Below are positions 38,725 through 49,800 of a DNA stretch of 64,000 nucleotides, piece after piece. The notes beneath the pieces were generated by a model that saw only the letters and a program-made list of their open reading frames with translations, ran no database searches and was not told the origin of the DNA. The stretch is taken from positions 9,062,501 through 9,126,500 of the forward strand of contig OW285190.1 of NCBI GenBank assembly GCA_935421135.1, read 5' to 3'. How positions within the stretch are numbered: the stretch's first letter is position 1; every line of letters begins with the position of its first letter. This DNA is from Bugulina stolonifera (taxonomy: Eukaryota; Bryozoa; Gymnolaemata; Cheilostomatida; Bugulidae). The position numbers and the translations under genes were made by a program.

Positions 38725-41090
38725 TTATAACTCATCGTGTTTGGGGCCTGAGAACTCATCAAAGGAGATCTGCCCGTCTTTATCCTTATCTTCATGCTCC
38801 ATGATCTCGGCTATAATCTGTTGGGAATTGATATCAGAATTTCCTTCTGGCATATTGGCCGACTGCTCCTTGAAATATGTGGCCAACTAAAACAATGAAA
38901 ATAAAACTATTCACACATCAGCTACTAAGTCGTTACTAGAGGCGTTTGAGAAGTAGTTGCCAAGTCGGAGTTAACAAACTTCCATTCAAATTGAAAATGT
39001 AGCTTCTATTGGAGGAATTGCATAACATAACTCCAGTGCAGTCCAATCATCTATAGAGGCTAATTAATAGGCATATGAAAAATCCATAGAACCTTAGGCA
39101 TCCTCAAGAAGTATGATTACGAAGATCAAGAATGACAACTCCCAAGTTGGCTAACAATATCTACAGAGAAAAATTCTAATTCCTAACGCTGGCGAAGGGA
39201 ATTCAAGAAATGTGTAGGACACCAACCATAGACTAATGAAGGCCCAGAACTAGACTACTAATTACATGTACATGTAAGTCTACATATCACTACTATACAT
39301 TGTAGGTGCACGAGTAGAAATCTAATTAAACATCTTAGCCGTTCATTAGCCTCTAAAGCGAATGGGTGGATGAGAGAATTTGATTAGTACTCTCACCTCA
39401 TCAGAGGTCAAGTGATTGTCTCCATCAGCATCAATCACCTTAAATATGTTCTCTTGTTTGGGTCCATCTTTAATCTCGAGTAGCTCTACGTCAAATATGA
39501 GTGTAGCACCGGGTGGAATGGCAGCACCTACAGAGATCAGTGTTGTTAATATAATCTCGTTCCATATAATAAATGCATTTCTATCCATACGTGTAATACA
39601 TGCGTATGTGGAACATTACGCTATTATACAGTGTAGCTCTCAAGTATAACTGTGCAGCCAAACAGTGCATTTTTTTGACAAACCTCCAAGATAAATTTTT
39701 TAATTACAATACAAATATGTATTTCCCTATTAGTAATGTTGTTATTATTTTGACAAAATTTATGATGATTAAAATCATTCAAACAAAAAATAAATATGGC
39801 TATGGTTATATTAGTCCAAAGGATTTGCCATTCCACTATCAACATTCTTCCAACACAGATTTAATGGACTACCTACACCAGAGACTATGGCATTTGAACT
39901 ATAATTCCATACATATACATTGTACATGGAAATGTAGCCAGCAAATTAAAATTCACAACAAAACCAACAATACTACTACTGCAAAGCTATATAACATTGA
40001 GACAAGGGCAGATAACTCCTAACATGAGAATATACACATGTACATGCAAGCATACCTGCTCCTTGTTCCCCATATCCAAGATGTGGGGGGATAGTTAGAA
40101 TTCTCTTAGATCCTGGACATAAGCCGACGAGACCTCTATCCCAACCTTGTATGACCTGTCCATGGCCAAGTACAAACTCAAAGGGTATGTCCCTGCCTCG
40201 ACTAGATAACAGACATAATTATACCGTTATTAATCGTTATAATTCTTGAGTGTAATAAAACTTGAGAAAACCCACTGGATAAACTTTTATAACACCAATC
40301 TCTTGAGACAGAATAGGGTAGATGGCGGACTGGTTTAACTGAAACAATGCACACCTAGGCCCCGACACGGTGATGTTAAAGTGTAGGTCTAAATAAACAT
40401 TCAAGAATTCATCATGGATGTTGACATCAAATCAAGCAAGTCTACATATCAAGTTTTCATGCATACATTGGATAGGACAGGTAACTCCATATACAAACTG
40501 CAAATCTAATCGGAAGGAAGCAACTCCACACTTGGTATATGTCGCTGACATTTGGCCAGTTAGTCACCAATTATTTCAATTAAAGTTTGTCAAGCTAGCT
40601 TATAACACTGAACTACAATAGTTGGCCTTTTTTGCAGTGATGCCAGAATTGTATCATCAGCTTGATCCAACAACTTAGCTTGGCTTATGCAAAGGAAGGA
40701 ATGGTGCACTGCGTGTCAACATATAGGTAGTTGAATAAACTTCTTAACTAAAGTATTTTCACCTGGTAAAACGATGCACTGCATGTCAAAATATAGCGTA
40801 GTTGAATAAACCTTTTAACTAAAGTATTTTCACCTAATAAATGGGTATTGACGTTCGATAGCCTAGTTATTTGTGCAAGTAATAACTGATAGTCACCTAG
40901 AGTCAAACTGTGTTCCATCTTCCAGTTTCCCAGTATAATGCATGGAGAGCAGGTCACCCTCTGCAGACTTCCTCTCACAGTCCTTCACTTCATGCACCTC
41001 TTTGATGTGCACGTCCTCTAAACCAGTTACTTTGCTAACCAATAGGACGGCCATGAGTGTAAAACATGCTAGTCTGATCTTTCCAGCCAT
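38725..41090 (-). CDS. FKBP14: FKBP14/FKBP22-type ER peptidyl-prolyl isomerase with two EF hands
   Basis: Exons on the minus strand: 41090-40897, 40192-40056, 39527-39397, 38886-38725, joined in phase to 207 residues, close to the family's usual 211. Residues 1-23 form a signal peptide. The FKBP domain follows, with the usual pocket residues visible: Tyr52, Phe62-Asp63, Val78-Ile79, Trp82, Tyr105 and Phe122. Cys38 and Cys90 match the disulfide pair typical of this ER subgroup. EF-hand loops are [12 protein letters not shown] (143-154) and [12 protein letters not shown] (187-198). The protein ends HDEL, an ER-retrieval signal. Known relatives catalyse proline isomerisation in the ER lumen, notably for procollagen. 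The related FKBP7 has the same architecture, so the orthology to FKBP14 is a judgement. A CTTCTTTAG acceptor 14 bases before the ATG suggests a spliced leader exon further right. Confidence 0.92.
40703..40834 (+). repeat. Intronic tandem duplication, about 70-bp period
   Basis: Two copies of a segment running from GCACTGCRTGTCAA to AAGTATTTTCACCT lie in the first coding intron of the FKBP14-like gene, with about 90 percent agreement by eye. Confidence 0.8.
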
Positions 41091-41104
41091 TTTGTAGGAA
41101 TAAT

Positions 41105-42940
41105 CTAAAGAAGTATTGTGATTAGTTATGTGAGCATGTATAAGTCAACCATTTATTTACCGCCTATATTGAATTGTTTGGCTCACAGAAGATTATTTTC
41201 GACTAACAAAAATAGTACAGGGACCACGAGTGCACAATTATGGAATGAAAATGCGACTCAACCGTCGAAGTCAAAGTACATTGTGCGTTCACTATTATTT
41301 AGTCTGAGTTTAGATTTATGGAGTAGGCATATATTTAAGACCACAAAGAAAGCATGGTATGACCAACAATATGTGTGTAGGGTAAAACAACTTCCACAAA
41401 TGCATGGCAGCCAAGGTAAGGAATCAGTGATCAGCAGTAAAGTAAAATAGTGTTATGGCAAATAACCATCGATCTAATGATGATCCAAAGGAGTCAACCT
41501 CTAACTGAATTGTCAGTCCCTAGCTTGCGACCAAGTATCAAGCTAATGCAACATTTCACCTCCCGCAGCAAAGATATTGTTATAATGCTAATATATATTT
41601 ATATTAGTATCAAAATTATGCATAAAATCAAAACTACACGAAAATTAAAACTAATAAAAATAAAACTATATTATTATATTTAAAAAAATTCGACACTAAG
41701 CTGAACAATAGGCAGCATGGAATCAGAAGAGGCCTCCGCTGTGAGATGCATATCTGTGCACCGATGCTCCATAACCTCCAAGCTATAGATAACCGCAAAA
41801 CTATTCCTGCAGCTGTTCTGGATATTGCCTATAAGGCCCTATGTCTGTCACACTATGAGTACCAGCGCTAGTTGGAATCCAATGAGTAAACTAAATGCTA
41901 GTAACTTAGAGGTGCAAGTAGACGCTGTACGATTTAGGTCCAACATCAAGGGCAGAGGAAGACGCAGAGCAAATCACGGAAAAGCATTATTTGCAACCAC
42001 TAGAGCTGAGGAAGAATAAGCAATGTCTTGGTCTTCTACTAAAGATTCTGGCGAAAGAAGAACAGCAGCCCACTCTAGGTGAACCAGCCAACCGAGGACA
42101 CGATGCAGATTCATTCCCCGGCAACGGGACTACCCGGTTTAGTGGGGGCAAACAACAATATACATCTCAATAACTTACTTCTCCAAGGGCTATTAGGTAC
42201 AATAAGAAGGGTAAATATGATAGTGCAAAAATTAATCTAACACATGAAACAGCTAGATCAAGGTCAATGGACCAAACCGGGTGTGGATTGGGAGAGCGGA
42301 AAGGTACTTTATTTGTATACCAGAACTAGATGCGAAAGGTTTGAAGGTAGTAGTAAATCTATTAAACTCTATTACACACCTTCAGGAAGCATCAGAGGCT
42401 AGCAGTAACAACAGGGTACGCACCTACTAACCACTCACAGTGGACAACAGAATAATGCAGTAAGCTTTCACTTTCTAAACTCAAAGCCGTGTTGATCTCA
42501 AACAAACCAACCCCATCATCCACATGCTTACTTAGACTGACTTGACTAACACAGTACAGTATGGCTAAGCAGAAATGTTATGTCGCGCACAGAGGTTGCA
42601 GTATGAGTATCACGTATTGAATGATTCATCGTGATGCTCGAAAAACATAGTCTATGATATTGACTTTGGTATTTCTGTATGCCTTTTAACTCTACTACTT
42701 CACTAATGCCTTCGTAATTCCAATTATGTACCGAGTTAGCTATTCCTGGAATGACTCATTGTACTTTGTATATGATTATGAGCTCTCTGTTGTAGTTCTT
42801 TGTACCGACTGTAACTCAGACCCCTTTTGGTTCGAGACCGACCTGGTATCACGCACTCATTCATGGCCAACACAGATCCAAGAACCCCTGAGGTACTAAA
42901 TAACAAAGAATAAAATATCAAAAGTAAATACCAGAGAAAA
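41105..42940. other. Upstream region of the FKBP14-like gene, no further gene recognised
   Basis: Plus-strand frames of 110, 77 and 64 codons occur here but have no splice context or recognisable product. GAGAA followed by GTAAGTTATT on the minus strand near 42175 is a strong donor and could end a leader exon of the FKBP14-like gene. Confidence 0.35.
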
Positions 42941-42944
42941 AATA

Positions 42945-43240
42945 GAATAATATTTTTTTGAATTTCAATTCATTTGAAATTTAAATTGAAATTTGATTAC
43001 CAATCAGAAATTTTTTATTATAATAATCTAATAATCATGATTATCTATAATAATATAATACAATAACAATTATAATAAATTATTTAATATAAAATAATAA
43101 CAATAACAATTATTATTATTATTATTATATTAAATAATCGTTTTTGATTTTATATGTTTTGTATTTATTTTATATGAAATGAATATTTATATTTATATTA
43201 ATATTAACATTATTATTAGCCATTTAGCATAATATAATAT
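42945..43240. repeat. AT-rich low-complexity block
   Basis: Nearly pure A/T sequence with AATAAC and ATT runs. It separates the FKBP14-like gene's upstream region from the GC-richer block at 43480-43700. Confidence 0.85.
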
Positions 43241-43479
43241 AATTGCAGTAAGGTATCCACCCAACTCGAGCATAGCATCAAACAGAATTTAGTTGCTTCA
43301 TAAAAGTAATAATTTACTAATCAGCCCAGTAATCGAATGAATTTAAAAAGACAAATGATCTGGGGTACTGACAGCACCAATTACGATTTTCATGTTTGAA
43401 TGAAGAGTTGGCAGTTTGCTAGCCTAAAACATGGCTTTCCACGAAACAGTTTTTATTACGGGCGTTTCCTGTTGTCAAT

Positions 43480-43700
43480 CAATTTAGGCCACGTCGGTAT
43501 TTCTCTTCTATCCTAGGAATTATAGTCTGTTCAAGCACGAGAATGATTGGTTACGGGAGATAATAAGCTCCACGCCCGCAAATGCTATCGCGGGAGTTGT
43601 GCCGCCTTGGCGAAGAGAGCACGCAATTCCTGCCACATTTCAGATGACCAAAACTATAGGCACCCGACTTCAACTACACTCTCCAAGGCTTTCTAATTTG
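43480..43700 (+). promoter_or_regulatory. CpG-richer promoter-like block with a possible first exon
   Basis: Against AT-rich surroundings this block has many CpGs, CCAAT-type boxes on both strands (GTCAATCAAT, GATTGGTTACG) and no TATA box. An ATG at 43645 opens 19 codons that end TCTAATTTG before GTAAGT, a strong donor. The nearest exon-like stretch (45280-45404) does not keep phase with it. It could start an unrecognised plus-strand transcript, or the block may drive the FKBP14-like gene in the other direction. Confidence 0.35.
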
Positions 43701-44142
43701 GTAAGTCACCCTAAATAATTTAATTCTGCTATTTTTCAAGCCATTATTTACTAGATACCACCTTACATGTAAGTTGAAGAGAATAACCATAAATGTTTCC
43801 CTACTTCAAAGTCAATTTTAGTACCAGTCTAAACAAGAAATTCGAAATTTATTGTACAATATACTAAACTAACATTACAATGTATGCTCTCTTATTATTG
43901 CAATGTAAGTAAAAGTTTGTATTTTGTGACCCTCTTTGTACCTCGACAGTCAATACCACACAAACGCATACTTATAGCCAGTCACTTGGTTGATAACACA
44001 GAAAGATGAAGTAAGCAGGAAACAGCATGGAAGACACTGCCTATGTTATGAGGAGCCATTTCTAAAAATATTCCACTTTGTTATATTCAATTTACTATTT
44101 ATGCTATACATTCTGTGTGTTGTCCTTCAATATTTAAACCAT

Positions 44143-44817
44143 TGTAATGGTTTCTGGAAGTTCGTGCGGTCGTCCTTGGACGACTACCGACCCAAAACTG
44201 AAGTGCCTATGAGTGGTGCTAGGCCTTCTCATTACATGAAAGATCGAGCGGTCTCAGTAGTCCAATAACTACCAGAGACAACCCATCTGGTCCCAAGTCT
44301 GACCTTCAGACTATACGTTGAAAGAGAGTGATCCGACCTAGTAGGCGGTTCGCTAAGCGAAAGACCTGACAAAAGGAAGTGAAAGTCTCTGTATAAAGTA
44401 TAGATGTGTCTTTATTGAAAGCCAAGTGAAGACTGAGACAATGAACAGTGAAACAATGCCCTTTATATAGTATAAGGACTTCCGCCCGACGTAGTGTCGG
44501 GAAAAGACGATATAGGGTCGTCCGGAAGTTGCGCAACAACATGGCCGCCGGAAGCCCGACGGCCGACCCAAAATGGGTCGGGTTATGCAAAGGTTGCTTA
44601 TAATGATCCAATTCATGTACAAAATGAATATTAAGTAATTCTGAGAGGTCGGGCCTCTGTACATGGGTATAAAAGACACTAAAAGACTTAGTAATAATTA
44701 TACAAGTATATACAACGATATAGAAGTTACACAAGGTAGAATGCAAGCAAGTATATACATGTAGGCACGCATAATAATGAGTGTCAGGTGTAGGAGACGA
44801 CTGTGCGTACCATTACA
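44143..44817 (-). mobile_element. Solo LTR, copy D, reverse orientation
   Basis: Read on the minus strand it starts TGTAATGG and ends CCATTACA, with TATATAA (plus coordinates 44463-44469) and AATAAA (44411-44416) in the same order as copies A-C. The flanking tetranucleotides are CCAT and CTAT, one mismatch from a 4-bp duplication. The sequence is closest to copy A, including its 5' part. No internal sequence adjoins it. Confidence 0.85.
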
Positions 44818-45279
44818 CTATGCCGTTCATTATTACAGAGAGGCTATTCGTTCTGCATATTGCTATATTCATTTCAGTAGATAGGATATTCAAAATTTCT
44901 GTTCTCTCATTCATTATTGTCATTAGCTAAATTCATTCTGATCTAGGTGATTCAAAATAGGTGAGAGTAGTCTCAAGATGTACAGATTATGCTATATCCA
45001 TTAGTATTAGATAGAGGTTGTACAATCACTCTAGCATTTATCCTGTTAGACTTACACTGTAGTAAGCCTGCCAAATGGTCAAATAAAACTAGCCAGTATC
45101 ATATTTCAAATCTGAAGTTTTCTGCTTTTGATTATTGCATAGCAGCAGTCAACTTCCACTATTTCAATACTGTATGACGCTTCAACGTCATAGATGTAAT
45201 ATAAGCGCTAAATAGGACACCCTATATTAACGGTCCCTTGCTCAGTGTTCGACTTAATTCACTGCATTCGTCATTTTAG

Positions 45280-45404
45280 ATTTGCGGTTTGAGTTACAGG
45301 CATGTCCAAAGGGAAGGAATGACAACTCCACATTATATGATCTGTATACTGTATATCACTATTACCCAACGGGTCTTGTTCCAAGAGTGATGAATATGTA
45401 CAGT
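45280..45404 (+). other. Exon-like stretch
   Basis: It follows CATTCGTCATTTTAG and ends TACAGT before GTAAGTCAC. One frame is open throughout and encodes LRFELQACPKGRNDNST and on to VPRVMNMYS. It contains GGAATGACAACTCCAC, a motif dispersed through the window, so it may be repeat sequence with chance splice sites. No family recognised. Confidence 0.3.
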
Positions 45405-45467
45405 GTAAGTCACTTTGACCAGCAGATTGTCCTTGGGCATCCGATCATCCTGAGTAATTACTATTAT

Positions 45468-45570
45468 AGTAAGGGGGCACAACTCTTAATGGTCCTATGT
45501 TTATATTATGGTATACTATGATAATATACCATAATAAACATAGGACCATTAAGAGCTGTTCCCCCTTACT
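45468..45570. mobile_element. 103-bp near-perfect hairpin (MITE-like)
   Basis: Two arms of about 46 bp, starting AGTAAGGGGG and ending CCCCCTTACT, are almost exact complements around a short ACTATGATAA-type loop. The G5/C5 ends and TA-containing flanks suggest a miniature inverted-repeat element. Confidence 0.8.
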
Positions 45571-45802
45571 TATTAGAAAAAGCTCTACATCAATTCAGAC
45601 ACCAATATTCATCCCCTACACCAATCTTTCTGCATCAACTCATTAAATATTATTTTTGTTCCATTTACTAGGAGAATAACTATTATGATAACTTGAGAAG
45701 TTATTGACCACGGAATCATTATATAACTAATAATATCATCTACTGATCTACCACTAGACCTGCTGTTTGTGCCAGCTGACTTAATAAGAAACAAGTCAAG
45801 TT

Positions 45803-46048
45803 CATTGATTCTAGCATTGGTCTTTCTTAGTTGCAGAGCCTGTGATCATTGATTCTAGCATTGGTCTCTCTTAGTTGCATAGCCTGTGATTATTGATTCT
45901 ATGGCATTGGTCTCTCTTAGTTGCATAGCCTGTGATCATTGATTCTATAGCATTGGTCTCTCTTAGTTGCATAGCCTGTGATCATTGATTCTATAGCATT
46001 GATCTCTCTTAGTTGCATAGCCTGTGATCATTGATTCAATAGCATTGG
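45803..46048 (+). repeat. 44-46-bp tandem array, about 5.5 copies
   Basis: The unit runs CATTGATTCTAGCATTGG, then TCTCTCTTAGTTGCATAG, then CCTGTGAT. Later copies gain two bases (CTATAGCATT) and the last is cut after the first third. Confidence 0.92.
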
Positions 46049-46846
46049 TTTTTTAGATGAATGTCTGAGTTCTTAAAATACTAGTAGTCTGCACCAATCA
46101 CGACATCATTCTAACCTTGCAAATATACAGTAATTATTATAATTTATCGCAACATGTAATTACTGAACTTTGCCATGATGACTGCAGTTGTATATTGGTC
46201 AGCACTGCTCTCTTATCATGCATGTAACTTACGTGTAAACACAATTCCTAGCTAGCTGTACCTAAATTCTCTATAATCTTGCAGTTGGTTCTTGTAGAAA
46301 CGTTAATTTTAGCATACATGCATGTGTACCCTAACCCAGCATAAAAATTTATTATTTTAGTACATTTGCATGTAAATTTATTTTCACAATAATATTACTC
46401 AACTGAAATATTGAAAAAAAATAATAATGCATCTTCTCACTTCATCTTACACGTATGATAGTGATGCGTTCACCGTACAAGTTAACATGTTAATATACTT
46501 AACAATAACAATAGTAGTGGACGAAACTGGACCAATAGATAAATGGAATACTCCTAAGCACAAAAGATGGTTCCATCAAACAAGATAATGCTTCGTCTGC
46601 ATCCCCAGGTAATTTGCACGATAATCTACTGAGATCAGAAAAGCATGTGCATTTATTTATGTCGTTGAAGGTGTTTCACCATCTGAAAGGAAATACAAAC
46701 GAAATACTGACCAACTGACCATCTGACCATTCACAATATATCTGAGTAATATGAATAAACAAATAATATCGAGAACTACGAACATCTAATACTATTCAGC
46801 TTCGAAACCGAAATACTTGTAGCAAGACTGTTCAAGGTCAACTGAA

Positions 46847-49800
46847 TTATCTTCCCATTCTCAGTATTCTGAAGGGGCGTTTCTCCATTGGCCCTCCATT
46901 TCCTGTGCTCTGTCGGCCATAATCTCCCTCTCCATCTTCGGCACTGACTCCAAACAGCTTTTCCAGAACAATGCGGGATTGCAGTTCCTCCCATTCCTCA
47001 TCTGACAAATTCATCCTGACAATCTGGCTGATATCATAGTCGCCCTCTACCACTAACTGGTCTTCGCCGAGTTGGTTGCTGTCCTCAGCCATCTTACCGT
47101 AGTACTTCTGGTCTGAGCTGTCAGCATTCAGAAGGCTACGAATGTAGTCATACATCTCACCGCCTTGAATAGCTGGCATTGGGGCCCCTGCAATATGAAA
47201 AACCATAAATCATAAAATCGTCTAACGATGTTACATCATTAGTAGCATGCAAAACTGAGAGGGGACAACTTCAAATTATAAAGTTTATAATATAAAGTAT
47301 AAACTGCCTTTCTTTAGCAACATGAGCAGAGCATCTAAGTATAAAGCATTTACATATAGGTCAGCTATGGAAATGGTTGCATAACGCAACTTGTTGTTGA
47401 ATGTGAACAAATGGAGCTAATAAAAACTTTGGACGTAAACAAACTTGCTATTGTTGAATATACACGAGTATTAAACAATTACTCAGTAAATCAATAAATT
47501 TCAAATTGAAATTGTTTGTGTAACTTTTTATAGTACTTGTACACAACAAAATTACACAACTAAGGACTAATGCAATATATACATGTAGGTGTTTGGTCTA
47601 TACATTGCTGCAATTGTACGATTGTTTGACAACATAATTATTGGCAGAAACATCATTAATAATGGAAAAGATTTTTAATAAAATTATCTACACATTCTGA
47701 AGTATAGATCAAGCCAACAGCAGCTAGCATCAATATACGTTTATATGCTGTTTCAAATTGATTCATACTAAAGTGGCTTGTGAAATATATTGTGTAATAT
47801 TGAGCAAAACTATAATACCATTTTAATTTCATTTTCAATTTTCTGTGGATGTTAGAAGATTTAAATCAATGTCACTTGAGAAAGATTACCTTCGTTTTCA
47901 ATTAGTCTTGAAATAATCCATCTATTCACTTGCATGCAACGCTTGCAAGCGAACTGTTTTGCAAATCAAGCCTGTCTTAAACAATTTCATTTCCGTACAA
48001 GAAATTAATTATTATGGAGTAGATTTTAAAAATATAATTCAGCATCAATCGAAGTGTGCTCTAGAATCTTCCTAAAGCCTAGCATGCACCAAGCCTACGT
48101 TACCGAATAGCTAATATCAAAGTTCTGAAAACAATTATTACTGCGTTTTGTTTTCCAAATTAACTATTGATTTTGTGCGATAGTAAGACACCCAATGCAC
48201 GGAATTAGTTCTGTCTGCTGCAAGTTTATCAAAGGGTGTTCTAGATTAGTCTAGACCAGAGTCCTAACATCTACAATTTTCTAATTTTCTACTGCTTCAA
48301 GTGAATCTTTGAACTTTTTAATTATATTACTGCGGAATTGGTATCACTACTGGTTAAATAATGTCTACACGCTATTTTGCTTGCCGTAAAGCCGCAATGC
48401 TTGAACTAAATTCAGTTGAAACCTCTTTGTCATATCTATTACGTCTTCTCTACCAGCTTAGTTATGAATAGTCTGTATCTGTGTTATACAATGAACCAAG
48501 TTTCCAAATTCGTAACAGTTTTGGTTTTACTCAAAATTGCATTCAGCAATCCAATCAATTTAAACTCCTTAACTCATGTCAGAAAACTTATAAGTATTTC
48601 TTTATGAGTGCAAATAACTAAACTGTATTATTCATCGTTTAGAAATAATGCAAATCTTACAGGCTAATTAATAAAGCAATCTAGTTGCAGAATATTATAA
48701 TCTATACTAACAATGATAATATTTAAATGACTTGAACATCTGCTGCTGCTTGAAAACAGGAATATATCATTTCATTTCGTAAACCAATATCATAGCCTGG
48801 GTTCCATGCTAGTTGATCATAGAAGCTTGGATGAGAAAGATATTTTAATTTAAAGTACGATAATAGCAACTTTAAATATAATGCCCTGGTATTGGTACCG
48901 AGTAGCAGGATTATGCTGCCCACTAGAGGAACACAGGCTATTGTGAAACTGCGAAAGACTAAAATGTATTTTTTGAAATTGATAGAGCAAGTGTCACCTG
49001 TAAACCAACCATACACGTAGCCTATCTGTGGTTCAAGACTGAGAGACTATGGCCCAGTATTTCAAGGTTATGTACTTGTACTACATGTAAAGCGCTCAGG
49101 GCCCTTCTTGTTGTGATAAACTTATATTTAAACATTTCTATGCTTAGACTACGTCATTTCAGTAGGTATTGGGACCAGTTGAACAGCAATGTGACACAGT
49201 GAATCCATTTTTAACCAAGCAAACAAAAAATCTATTCAATGATCGAGAGAAGCACATGAATAGTTTATTCTCTATCATACATCCTCATACAATTGCTAAC
49301 TGGTACATCGGTAAGGTCATTCACCTGTGTTTTACATAGACAATCAGTTTTGCCAATTCTGTAGTTTTTTAGAAATGTTTTCTAAGCTAGATGTTCAAGT
49401 ATCTAGGCCTACATTTACATGTATAGAATATAGAAATTGTAAAACAATTTACCTCAAACGATCGAATGTAAAGTCTGGTTTAATTTATTAAATATATTCA
49501 ATTTCACTCAAACTACAAACGATAGTCCAATCATGCCTTTGACAAGATAATATACGTAAAATTTAGTATTATTTAGTATTACTGCTGCATGTAATTTGAC
49601 TGCTGAGTTTGTAGAAATATTAAACATGTACTACTACCCTCTATAATTGGTCTCATAAATGTTCAAAAAATATTACAAGCCAAAGTATGCACACGTAGTA
49701 AAATGTACAATGCCATGTCATATGTACATTACACATGTGGTTTGTTTTGATATAAATATAGGATATACTCAGTACATTGCAGCTATGTGTGTGCTTTGTA

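Noticed and set aside
41118..41450. 110-codon plus-strand frame beside the FKBP14-like promoter
   Set aside because: No recognisable family, no splice signals at its ends, and it overlaps the expected leader region of the minus-strand gene.
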